This document shows, piece by piece, positions 12,146-21,757 of a DNA stretch of 64,000 bases; position 1 is the stretch's first letter, and each line of letters starts with the position of its first letter. A program made the translations under genes and the position numbers. The stretch comes from Aspidiotus rigidus (taxonomy: Eukaryota; Arthropoda; Insecta; Hemiptera; Diaspididae). A model generated the notes under the pieces. That model was not told the origin of the DNA. It was given only the letters and a program-made list of their open reading frames with translations, and ran no database searches. The DNA is taken from assembly GCA_035079385.1 (NCBI GenBank), contig JAVHKY010000062.1, forward strand, positions 186,001 through 250,000, in the 5' to 3' direction.

Positions 12146-12180
12146 CGACGTTTCGACGACTCTGTCGTCTTCATCAGGGG
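12146..12180 (-). ncRNA. hammerhead ribozyme motif
   Basis: On the minus strand, CTGATGA is followed by a GACGAC/GTCGTC hairpin with a short loop, then GAAAC and GTCGGG. These are the conserved core strands of a minimal type I hammerhead as found in Penelope-like elements. Self-cleavage is predicted, not shown. Confidence 0.65.
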
Positions 12181-12430
12181 CAATACTACAATGAGTAAAA
12201 ACTATCGAAAAATACAGTATGGTACAGAGTAAATACCTAAGCGATGACATGAAAAAACTAGGCTAACTTATTTCTGATTACGTATCCGTGTTATAACGGG
12301 AGAAAAATTATCGTATATTTCTTGCGAGTCTCTTTTATAATTGATAGATTTTTTGAATTTTATAATTTCAATGGCCTCCCTTATTCTTCTTTTCCGTATT
12401 TTTCGATAGTTTTTACTCATTGTAGTATTG

Positions 12431-12467
12431 CCCCTGATGAAGACGACAGAGTCGTCGAAACGTCGGG
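12431..12467 (+). ncRNA. hammerhead ribozyme motif
   Basis: Mirror copy of the motif at 12146: CTGATGA (12434-12440), a GACGAC/GTCGTC stem, GAAAC (12457-12461), then GTCGGG. All core positions are present. Confidence 0.65.
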
Positions 12468-13111
12468 TTTAATTTGTGTGTTTTTGTTTTTGTTGACGTC
12501 AGTGCCTTTAAAAATAAAAATTTATTACATGGTGTGGTTCAATGTAAATTGTATGAAGTCCTCCAACGAGCCTAGCACACCTGTAGTCTCCTACGTCTGC
12601 ACAGTGTAACCACACACGTTTAAAGGGAAGAAAAAAGAAAAAACCGAGTAGCCAAGCATACCTGCTTCTCCTTATCTTCTCAAACAATCATTCTTTAAAG
12701 TGTCGATGTGAGAACAGTAAGGGTTGGGAAGGTACAAGGCGGGAGAAAAACTCTCCTAACGGGCGGGATTGCTAGTCTCGGAGCCTTCATACAATTTTAA
12801 TTCAACCACACCAGGTAAGTTCAATTGCACAATTGTTTTTCATTCCTCCTCCGAGCGTAGCACACCTGTACAGGTTTAGAGTCACAAGACAGAGGAAAAA
12901 CAAACGTCTTGACCGTAAGCCAATCTCTTTTTAATTATAACGGAAGGGCACGCAATCTAGTCAATTCTTCCAGACCCGTGTAATTCATAAACAAAGGGTA
13001 GAACGGATAATATAGTGTAGTTCATAAACTGTGAGTAAGTAGAACGGAAAAACATCACTTAGTTAACTTTTAAAGAAAAGGAAAGAAAAAACTGATTACG
13101 ATTTCTTCTTT

Positions 13112-13480
13112 TTACCTTCTTCTTAGTACTGTTTCAGCAAACGTGCCTGGTTCGGGTAAGACCTCTCTGCTATAAAAGTTTGCAAATGTTTTTGACTCTG
13201 ACGTCCAGCCCGCTGTTTTGAGTATACTTTGTATTGGGACTCCCCCTCTCCTTGCTGCGGAACTGGACGCGTGCCGGATGGAGTGTGGTAGAAACTGGGC
13301 GTCTATCCCGCTGTGTAATAATGTGAGCTTGACCCACCGGCCAGAGTTTGTTTGGACACCTCTTTGTGTGGCGGGGTAGTCGACACAAATAGTTTCGTTT
13401 CTTTTCCTGTAATGTGTTTTGTCCGATAATCTTGCAAGGCTCTCACGACACATATCTTCTTTTCGGTATACCAAGGTAAG
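13112..13480 (-). pseudogene. tyrosine recombinase, C-terminal part (DIRS)
   Basis: The frame contains PHSIRHASSSAARRGGVPIQ, then ILKTAGW and FANFYSRE. HSxRHxxSSxAxxxG supplies the HxxR box and the downstream FxxFY supplies the catalytic Tyr, the signature of the DIRS/PAT YR integrase. The N-terminal part, including the first catalytic Arg, is not in this frame. In DIRS elements the enzyme integrates circular DNA without target duplication. Confidence 0.75.
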
Positions 13481-13930
13481 ATCAATACCGGTTGGGGTCT
13501 GGATAAAGACTTCGATACGGGAGTCTAAAGTATTAATATTTGAGATATTGACTTCGTAATTCAGGTCTGGAGACGTTGCCCTGTCGTTAGGGCGAGGAGC
13601 ACGATAAGCTTCTTCGAGAGTTTGAGGCTGGTTAGTAGTTGGTTATCGGGTTGACAGCGGAAAAACTGTAACACCTTTTTTGGGTCCCAAGTGTGATCAT
13701 ACCTGGATAAGGCGGGGCTTAAGTTTTGTATACCTTCAAGAGACGTTTTAGTTTTTATTTTCCGTTAATGTAGTTGGTAAGATAAGCGCCAAGGCGGCTC
13801 GCGCTCCCAGCATCGTGTTGTACGCTCTTCCTTTACTGAACAGGAAAGAGAGCACCTGCGACACTCCCGGGAAGAAAGGCGAAATTTTCTTTGAGATACA
13901 GTATTGCCACCAACTCTTGTGATACCCGTT

Positions 13931-14605
13931 TTAGGAAGATAACGTAGAGTTGCGGATTGCCGCTAACATTACTTCTTGGGCTTCTTCTGGTACTTCTTGT
14001 GCTGGTAATTCTCTCCTAATAGTCACCGTAGTCGCTACCACCAGGGAAAGACTTTGGTTGAGTGGGTGTTGTGTTCTATCAACAGAGAGAAGTAAATTCA
14101 TTGAAGGTTGTAAAATTAGTGGAGGTACACGGAGTAGTCTTTGGAAAAGAGGGAACCAGGGTTGGGACGGCCAGTTTGGAACTACCAAAATTCCTTGTCC
14201 CTTGTCCTCTTTTATTTTTTGTGGCAAACGTAGTGTAAGACAAAGATGGGAAAGCGCGTAGAAGAAGATTTTCTTCTAGGAGATTGTAAACGCGTCTATT
14301 GCCTGTGCTCCTTTATCCGGCTTCCAGGAGCACTATGCGTGGCATTTTTTGTTCAGTTTACATGCAAAGAGATCAATTTCTGGCTCCCAAAATGTTTTTA
14401 CTACTTTTCTATTATGTTGGTGTTGATAGTTCAATTCTGTGTTAGGATGTAGTCGTCTCGATTCTCGGTCTGCCTCCCAGTTTTCTGCCGAAGATATACA
14501 AGACGCAAGTAGAAACAATTTTCGTCTTTTGTACCATTGCCATATTTGCATGGCCAGGCTATTGAGTTGCGGGACTTGGGTTCGCCCAAACTTATTTATA
14601 TACAA
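13931..14605 (-). pseudogene. RNase H and following region (DIRS), broken
   Basis: Two frames. The upstream one (14333-14605) has a YINKFGRTQVPQLNSLAMQI stretch, then SAENWEADRESRR and EPEIDLFA, which match DIRS RNase H spacing. The downstream one (13931-14227) has ILVVPNWPSQPWFPLFQRLL, also conserved in DIRS polyproteins. A frameshift separates them. Confidence 0.65.
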
Positions 14606-14688
14606 AATTGCCGTACTATTATCTAGTCTGATGAGGATTCTTGTTGTGTGAAAGTCTTGTGCAAATGACTGTAGCGCCAGGAACGCGG

Positions 14689-15720
14689 CTAGGAGTTCGA
14701 GTTCATTAATATGTTTAACTTTCTCTTCCTGAGACCAGAAACCGTGTACCTATACGCCTTCCTTCTGCGACTGCGCCCCAGCCTGACACATGCATCTGAA
14801 TGAATTACGAGGGTGACCAGTAACTCGTGTAAGGGCATAGCAGTAGATGGCAGTTTTTCGAGCAACCAGTAAAAATTTGGGTGGTTTGTAGGAAGGTTCA
14901 TAAAGTGTTTGTAAGAGTTTTTTGATCGTACTAAGGCTTGTATCGTCTTTCTTTCGAATGCTTTTGTGTATAACCGGGAATATGGTACTGCTGGACAGCA
15001 AGCTCCCAGTGACCCTATGAATCGAGCGAAGTCTCTTATTTTTGCTATTTTTCGAAGTTTAAAGCGCTTGATAAGTTTCATGACGGCAGCCTGGCGCTCC
15101 TCGGGAAGACTGATGGTCATCCGAATTGAATCGAAATCGAAGCCTAAGAATTTGCAGCGTGTAGCAGGGGACGTCTTACATTTTTGTGCGGAGAAAAGGA
15201 AACCGAGACTCGCCAGAAGGCGGATTGTGATCGCGACACTCTTCCTACAGGACTCTAAGTTTCTACCGAGTAACAGAAAATCGTCTAGGTACACTAACGA
15301 CTCGAGTCCCGCTCCTCTGAGTAGTAGGAAGACCGGTTTTAGTAACTTTGTGAATACGTAAGGGGCGGTACAGAGCCCGAAGGGTAGGCAAAGGTATTCA
15401 TAAAGTTTGCCCTCAAACAGGAAGTGGAGGTACTTTCGGTGGCCAGGAGTTACCGTGATTAGGTGGTAAGCGTCTCTAAGGTCTATGGTTGCCATAAAGG
15501 TGCCTTTAAAGATAAGTCTGGACGCTGTGCGGTAATCTTTGAGGAGGCTGTAGGAACTTATTCAGTCTCTTCAAGTTGAGGATAACCCTAATTTTTCCAT
15601 CCGATTTTTTATCTAAGAATACCGGGGAAGTGAACTAGTCCTCCTCCGGGGTGCAGAGCGCTATGAAGCCTTGCTCGATCATGGAAGAAAGCAGATTCTT
15701 TAGTATATCGTGGTCCGTGC
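14689..15720 (-). pseudogene. reverse transcriptase (DIRS)
   Basis: The main frame (14689-15495) begins ATIDLRDAYHLITVTPGHRK and contains LPFGLCTAPYVFTKLL, then the catalytic LVYLDDFLLLG. DLxDAYxxI and YLDDF are the RT catalytic motifs. The N-terminal part (IRVILNLKRLNKFL, about 15560) is in another frame with stops. FLGFDFDSIRM follows the palm as usual for DIRS. Confidence 0.8.
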
Positions 15721-15902
15721 GGCTAAGCACTGTTGGGACGGTATGGCTTTGAGTCGGGGAAGAGGAAGAAGGTATGTGGAATCTTGAAACTTCGTTGCGT
15801 CCCGCCCCTGGCTTGGGGTTTGCCCGCGGGTCGAGGCGGGAATGGCACGTTTTTTGACTTTTTCCCGGATACGGCTGTCTCTTTTAGTTCTTCCGCAGTG
15901 GA

Positions 15903-16885
15903 CTATATCTGCTTGGCAAGTTTCACGTTTTCCACTAGTTTGTCACCAGACAGGTAGGAATCTGACTGTACCAGGTTCAGGGTATCTTTTAATTCCGTGC
16001 TCATGTTGCTTAGCACCAAATTTCTTCTGATGAAAGACTCGTCTTTGAACGCATGTACAAAAAGTATTCCTGCATCGCCTAATACTTCAATCAAGGAAAG
16101 TCCGGCTCATCGTCCTTGGCCGGAAGCATTAACAAGGCGTTGCCCAGGCGAGCAATGGCGGCCCCCAGACGGTCTTGTCTTTTCGATATGCGTTGGTCTC
16201 TGATGCGAGCCGACTCCGGGATGGCGCTTACTAATTTGGGGTTCATCGAAGGAATCATCAGGAAGGCACAGTTCTTAGACCCCGGGTATTTATCTGACGA
16301 GTCTTCTCGATCTTTATGTGAGAGTCCCTGTTGCATGATGGTTAGCCATTACGCTTGTAGTTCTTGTCTCAGATCCGGCCCTCTTTTTCTCTCGGTTGAA
16401 GCAATTTGTCCCAGAGCCGATAGGACTTCCTCCTTGAGGGTACCAGGTGAAATCTCTTTTTTTGATCCGTCTTGCTTTGGAGAGGTCGGAGAGTTACTTT
16501 GTGTTCTAAATTCTCGTCGGCGCCCTGGGCTAGCAATTCTGTAGCTGGTAGGAGAGGACCTCACTGAACCTGATTTGCTCGGAGACCGGGAGCAGCATGC
16601 CTCGTGGTCCGTGTAAAAGGAACGGGAGCGCGAGAGAGACCGACAAGGGGGCTCATTTGAGTAGCGGGCACGGTAGCGAAAACGCTCACCCGATCGTCGC
16701 CGTGGCCGACGGGGAGAAGCTTCGGTAACGTGAGCGAGGAAGAACGGGCTCGACGATTTGAATCTGAATAATAGAAAAAAGAGAACGCACTGGATCTCCA
16801 ATTCGTGAGGCAGGAAAGGAAAACCCCATGCTGCCAGCTTTGGACCCGTCATATTTTGACATGTAAGTAGGATACCGGCGTACAT
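15903..16885 (-). pseudogene. DIRS Gag-like frame, Arg/Ser-rich
   Basis: The minus frame at 16349-16885 has a long Arg/Ser-rich segment (for example RSRSFYTDHEACCSRS and RRPRRRSGERFRYR). Further pieces continue to about 15903 (NLVLSNMSTELKDTLNLVQS). Position upstream of the RT on the same strand fits the first DIRS ORF. No conserved motif proves the assignment. Confidence 0.5.
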
Positions 16886-17097
16886 CGATAAGAGGAAATT
16901 ACAAACTTCCTCTAGACGAAATTACAAATTTCGTCTCAATTACGAGTTTTCAGCGTTAAAACAGGAAGAAGAAACAGGCAAGGTGTTTGTCCAAATGCGG
17001 AGAAAACCTGGACGGTCATGTAGATTTTTCGTTATCCAAAGTTGGTTAAGACTTACAGGACCCACTGAAACAAAGAAGAAAAAATGAAGAGGATGTA

Positions 17098-17149
17098 ACG
17101 CATTCACGTTCGCATTCACGTTCGCATTCACGTTCGCATTCACGTTCGT
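17098..17149. repeat. 12-bp tandem repeat, about four copies
   Basis: CATTCACGTTCG is repeated about four times head-to-tail, encoding alternating Glu-Arg-Glu-Cys on the minus strand near the outer end of the DIRS element. Confidence 0.85.
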
Positions 17150-17659
17150 AATCCAAAAACCTCTTGAATTTTTTGAATAAGGCGAAGTCATCTTCGGAAA
17201 AAGGATACCAATTTGTCATCAAGAAACTGTTACAAACACCAAAAACGCTAAAAGGACGTGTGTAGCTACCCGACACGAAAGTAAGAATGATTGTTTGAGA
17301 AGATAAGGAGAAGCAGGTATGCTTTGCTACTTGGTGTTTCCTTTTTCTTCCCTTTAAACGTGTGTGGCTACACTGTGCAGAAGTAGAGACTACAGGTGTG
17401 GTAGGCTCGGAGGAGGAATGAAATACAATAGTTATTATATTCACTAAATCGACTTTATGCTTTGGGGGGCAGTAGATAGCTACTATAGTGATCTTGGTGG
17501 CGCAATGCAGATTAGCAACTATGCCAGCTGGCTGTATAGAGTTGGTTTGGTATGGTTGGATTTCGTGGTGCGGTACTGCGCTCCGTATATATGCAGCCGC
17601 GCCGCCATGTGAAGGGCCACTTGGATGGTTGCACGTGTAAGATTATATTGGCGTATTTC

Positions 17660-18192
17660 GGCATGCGACCGAGTTGTTAGATGCGTTTAAAAAATTAATG
17701 CGATATCAATTTTGTTGGAGACCATATAGTGTGTAAGCTCATCAACGATCTTTCATCTGACCATACACTATTACAATTAACCCTCAGCAGAGTAATAATC
17801 CACAAGCTGAAAACCCCAAAGCTTACAAACAAATGTACTGACTGGGATGTCTTCCGAGAGAAAATAAACGAAATTAACCTACGCATTAGGCTGAAAACAC
17901 CAGCTGAACTTGAGGAGGCAGTTGTCACACTGACGACAGTCATTACAGCAGCAGCTACCGCCGCAACACCAGTACAGCAACCCGTAGAGCGAAGCACGCC
18001 AAGCTATCGTAAGCAAATAGTCCAGCTGGTCAAGAAGCGACGGAAGGCAAGACATCAATGGCAGCGCACGCGTAATCAAGCAAAGGAAGCAACTTTTAAC
18101 AAAATTTCAAAAGAAGTAACAAATTGTATGTGTGAGCACAATGATGAGACCTTCAAGCAATTTGTGACCTCATTAGGAGTAACAAAAGACAC
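17660..18192 (+). pseudogene. jockey-type LINE, endonuclease-RT linker
   Basis: The frame starts around LSSDHTLLQLTLS (the SDHxP end of the endonuclease). It continues through TDWDVFREKINEINL, LEEAVVTLTTVITAA and YRKQIVQLVKKRRKARHQWQ, a spacing typical of jockey elements. It stops where a Penelope pseudo-LTR begins at 18193. The next jockey block appears at 27062, so about 8.9 kb was inserted here. Confidence 0.65.
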
Positions 18193-18375
18193 ATATATTA
18201 AGTTAAATTGAAATTTAAAAACACAGAGATTTTTTAAAATTCAAGTTTATTTGCATTAGCCGCAGATTAAAACATAAGGAGCTGAGGCCTTTCGATTAAA
18301 AAATCATCATCGGAGCAACACAAAAACACAACTGAACAGAAATTATCGGAAGTACAATAAACAGAGTGAAAAATT
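18193..18375 (-). mobile_element. Penelope-like pseudo-LTR, minus orientation
   Basis: Reverse complement of 26890-27061, including the start AAGTTAAATTGAAATTT and a hammerhead-like segment (CGATGA, GATT/AATC stem, GAAAG) around 18283-18312. Its T-to-C change in the CTGATGA core makes the ribozyme doubtful. The pair brackets the LINE nest between 18375 and 26890. Confidence 0.7.
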
Positions 18376-18469
18376 GAACAATGACATGAAACAGGTTGCG
18401 ACAAGGATGGTGATTGTACCGAGAGAAGGAGAGAGCACCAGATGAATATTACAAATCGTTTTGAACATT

Positions 18470-19556
18470 AGAAAGTGACGATGAAATTACACTCTCTATA
18501 AATCTCATCTCCAATCCTATCATGCCTCGGTTGTATGGCCTACCAAAGATACACATGGATGGCCTCCCAATGCGTCCGGTGGTTTCTTGTATTTCGACAT
18601 CAACGTATAAATTGGCGAAATTCCTGAATATGTGGTTTAAGTCTTGTTCTGATTTTGCTCCTCCGTACTCGGTTCAGAACTGTGGCCAATTGATCAATGA
18701 AATGCGTGGTTGCAATGTGTTGGTCTCTTTCGATGTCAGAGCCCTTTTCCCGAACGTGCTTCTCACTCCCTCAGTTGAGTGGTTTGAAAAACTTTTGAAG
18801 GATTCCAGTGTACCAACTACGTTTATTTCTGAGTTCCTCTCCCTCCTGGACAAATGTTTGGCTCCTAATATTTTTAAATTCAATGACAAAGTGTTCTAAC
18901 TTCCAGATAGAATAGGTGTCCCCATTGGTTCACCATTGGGTTCGCTTGTCGCGGAAGTGTTCATGAACAGGTTTCAGGATGAGCTATTTTCTTCCAGACA
19001 TGAGTCGATTCAATATATGAATTTTTGGCGTCGCTACGTAGATGATGTTTTATGTGTGTGGACTGGGCCGGTTGACTTACTTCACGGTTTTTTGGCCTTC
19101 CTTGGATCTTCATACCTTTCCATTCAATTCACTATGGAAATAGGAGGTCATTCATCTGAAGGGTATCCTTTAATTTGTGAAACATAAGGTCCTGAAAAAT
19201 ATGGCCAGAGCAAGCTAAATAGTTACGTTTTAGATTGATCGCAGTATTAAATTTTACGTTAAAAGGTTAATTCGAATTAAAATGAATAATCCTATTGGTA
19301 GCCATCGGCTTCTGGTAATGCTTAAAAATAAACTGAACTTCAAGACGGACACGGATGGACTTGCTGACGCATACAAAAGTGTTATACGACAGCGTTACTC
19401 ATCTCGTTAATTTCTTCCCTCTTTGGTAATTTGCTTTGTTAATTTTATTTAGGTTGTTTCATGTCTTTCTCTGTTGTCACGGTTAGTTTCGTTTTTGCAC
19501 TGATGATGGTAGCTAGTCTACCGAAACGTATGCAATTTTAATTCTCAATTAAAAAC
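18470..19556 (+). pseudogene. Penelope-like reverse transcriptase, truncated
   Basis: The first frame (18522-18899) begins PRLYGLPKIHMDGLPMRPVV and has VSFDVRALFPNV. The second (18936-19187) has GSLVAEVFMNRFQDEL, then the catalytic YVDDVL. These are the hallmark Penelope-clade RT motifs. A stop at 18897-18899 separates the parts, and the GIY-YIG endonuclease and N terminus are missing. A hammerhead core at 19494-19535 marks its 3' pseudo-LTR. Confidence 0.8.
19494..19535 (+). ncRNA. hammerhead ribozyme motif (Penelope 3' end)
   Basis: CTGATGA (19500-19506), a perfect GGTAG/CTACC stem with a short loop, then GAAAC (19523-19527). The conserved core is intact. Confidence 0.65.
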
Positions 19557-19557
19557 A

Positions 19558-21757
19558 GTGATTATTAGTGCCACTCTTGTACTTTGTATTATAATATTTT
19601 TAACCACGAAAAAAATCTTTCTATTCAAGTATGATAATTCGAAATGGCTGGAAGGTATTAAGCAGGAGGCAAAGCACATAGAAGGAATGACTATACTGGA
19701 CATAACGAGAGAAGAATTGAAGAAAGTAATCAATAGAACTTCAAATTGGAAAGCGCCCGGACTGGACAAATTGCACAACTATTGGTACAAGAGGTTTGTG
19801 TCTGCACACGACTCACTCGCAAAGGTTTTCAACGGATTCCTGGAAGACCCAGAAACAGTGCCAATATTCCTTATGCAGGGAATTACGTACCTGCTGCCAA
19901 AAAAAGGTGATTGTAGGGACCCAGCAAAATATAGGCCCATAGCTTGTTTGCCTACAATGTATAAAATATTCACAGCCTGCATCACAGGAAGGATAAGAGA
20001 GCATTGCGAAACCAATAGAATCATTGTAGAAGAGCAGAAAGGGTGCAAAAGAGGCGGATATGGGTGCAAAGAGCACTTGGTGATTGATCAGGTTGTACTG
20101 GAGCAAGCTCGAAAAGGTAATAGAACAATCAGCACTGCATATATTGACTACCAGAAAGCCTTTGACTCAGTACCGCACGACTGGTTAGTCAAAATATTAC
20201 AACTCTACAAGGTGCACCCAAAAATTATCAGCTGCCTACAGAATCTAGTGCTCAAATGGACAACTGCTCTACAAATGCGAACTGCCACAACACCAATGCA
20301 GACCAGACACATACCAATAAAAAGAGGAATTTTCCAAGGGGATTCCCTGAGTCCCTTGTGGTTCTGCCTGGCAGTAAACCCACTGTCAACAATGCTCAGG
20401 AAAACCAATATGGACTTTGGTATGAGAAACAGTAACAAAGCAGAATATAACCTAACGCATCTTATGTATATGGACGACATTAAATTATATGCGCCAACAA
20501 GAGGAAAAATGACACAACTGATCGAAACTGTGCGTATGTTCTCTGATAATATAAAGACGAAGTTTGGTCTAGATAAATGCAGCGACTTGACATTGGTCAG
20601 GATGGCAGGCTAGAAACTGTGGATGAAACTGAAGGAATGGATGAGTATAAAATTGAGGATATGGAGCCTGAAGAAACCTATAGATACCTTGGAGTGGAAC
20701 AAAGTAAACGAGTGGAGTATCGTAAAATGAAAGATGAACTCAGAGATAAGTTTATTATGAGAACAGAACAGATCTAGAAAACTGGTCTAAATAGTAAGAA
20801 TATGATAAAAGCGATAAATACGTATGCGATAAGAGTATTAACCTACTCATTCGGTGTGGTTAATTGGAATAAAACTGAGTTGGAAGACCTTCAACGAAAA
20901 ATAAGAGTGCTTATGTCCAGAAATAGAATCCACCACCCAAAATCTGCGGTAGAAAGAGTTACATTACCCAGAAACAAGGGCGGAAGAGGAGTAACAAACC
21001 TATTATGGTTGCATGACAAACAAATAGACAGCGTCAAGCGATATTTCCACAAAGCGAAGCAAAGGTCCACACTGCACAAAACAATAATAAAGGCAGATAA
21101 AAACAATACTGTTAATTGCTTATCCGAAGAGCCAATGGAGGGAAAGCTTATGAAGAGAGAGTATGAAGATGGTGAACTTGAGCAGTGGAGAAGGAAGGCC
21201 GTACACGGAAGATACCCACCTGACACTGGAGACAGCAATGTAAACATGAAAAATACAATGCTGTGGCTTACGGATGGACACATATACCCGGAAACAGAGG
21301 GTTTCTTTATAGCCATCAAGGACGGCGTCATAGGCACAAGGAACTACAGGAAATATATCATAAAAGACCCCGCTATGGAAGATGACAGGTGTAGATTGTG
21401 CCAAAAGAGTGGTGAAACAATAGAACACATCATTGGCGCATGCGAGAATCTACTTGCCACTGAATATAAGAAAAGGCACGACAGCGTGGCAAAGGTAATT
21501 CATAGTCTTGTGGTCCGAACGTATAAATTGGAAGAACGCACTACGCCATACTACCAATATAATCCCGAGAAAGTAATAGAGAATCAAGGTGTAGAGGTGT
21601 ACTGGGATCGCACTATCTTCACTCATGAAACACTGGCACATAATCGACCGGATATAACAATTAGAGATAAAAAGGACAAACATGCCCTCTGAATTGATAT
21701 TGCCGGGCCGAATACCAACAATATGATGAAAACCATTCAAGAAAAGGCCCGCAAGTA
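19558..21757 (+). pseudogene. R4/Dong-type LINE, RT plus REL endonuclease, broken
   Basis: RT frame 19558-20613 has NWKAPGLDKLHNYWYKRF, YRPIACLPTMYKI, AYIDYQKAFDSVPHDWL, GIFQGDSLSPLWFCL and the catalytic YMDDIKLY. Downstream (20802-21692) is a zinc knuckle (CRLCQKSGETIEHIIGAC) followed by RHDSVAKVI and HNRPDI, the restriction-like endonuclease end found in the R2/R4 group. A frameshift near 20600 and a TAG at about 20775 break it. It is cut at 21757 by an R1-like copy. Assignment to R4/Dong is supported by the TAA repeat at the 3' end of the related copy downstream. Confidence 0.75.

Larger units (their letters stand above)
12045..12526. mobile_element. inverted pair of Penelope-like pseudo-LTRs
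   Basis: Arms 12078-12217 and 12394-12526 are almost perfect inverted copies, each holding a hammerhead-like core (CTGATGA, stem, GAAAC). The insert is flanked directly by TTACATGGTGTG (12033-12044 and 12525-12536), a 12-bp duplication of the DIRS terminal sequence it entered. Inverted pseudo-LTR pairs are a known outcome of Penelope-like element insertion. No RT remains. Confidence 0.75.
12006..17440 (-). mobile_element. DIRS-type retroelement (tyrosine recombinase), degenerate
   Basis: On the minus strand the order is a Gag-like Arg/Ser-rich frame, reverse transcriptase, RNase H and tyrosine recombinase, which is the DIRS layout. Inverted terminal repeats are visible: the left copy (about 12555-12700) and right copy (about 17275-17435) both contain CTGCTTCTCCTTATCTTCTC in opposite orientations. 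A further copy of the terminal sequence at 12836-12870 (CATTCCTCCTCCGAGC) looks like the internal complementary region expected of DIRS. Several stops and frameshifts interrupt the frames. A Penelope palindrome has inserted into the left end. Confidence 0.8.
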
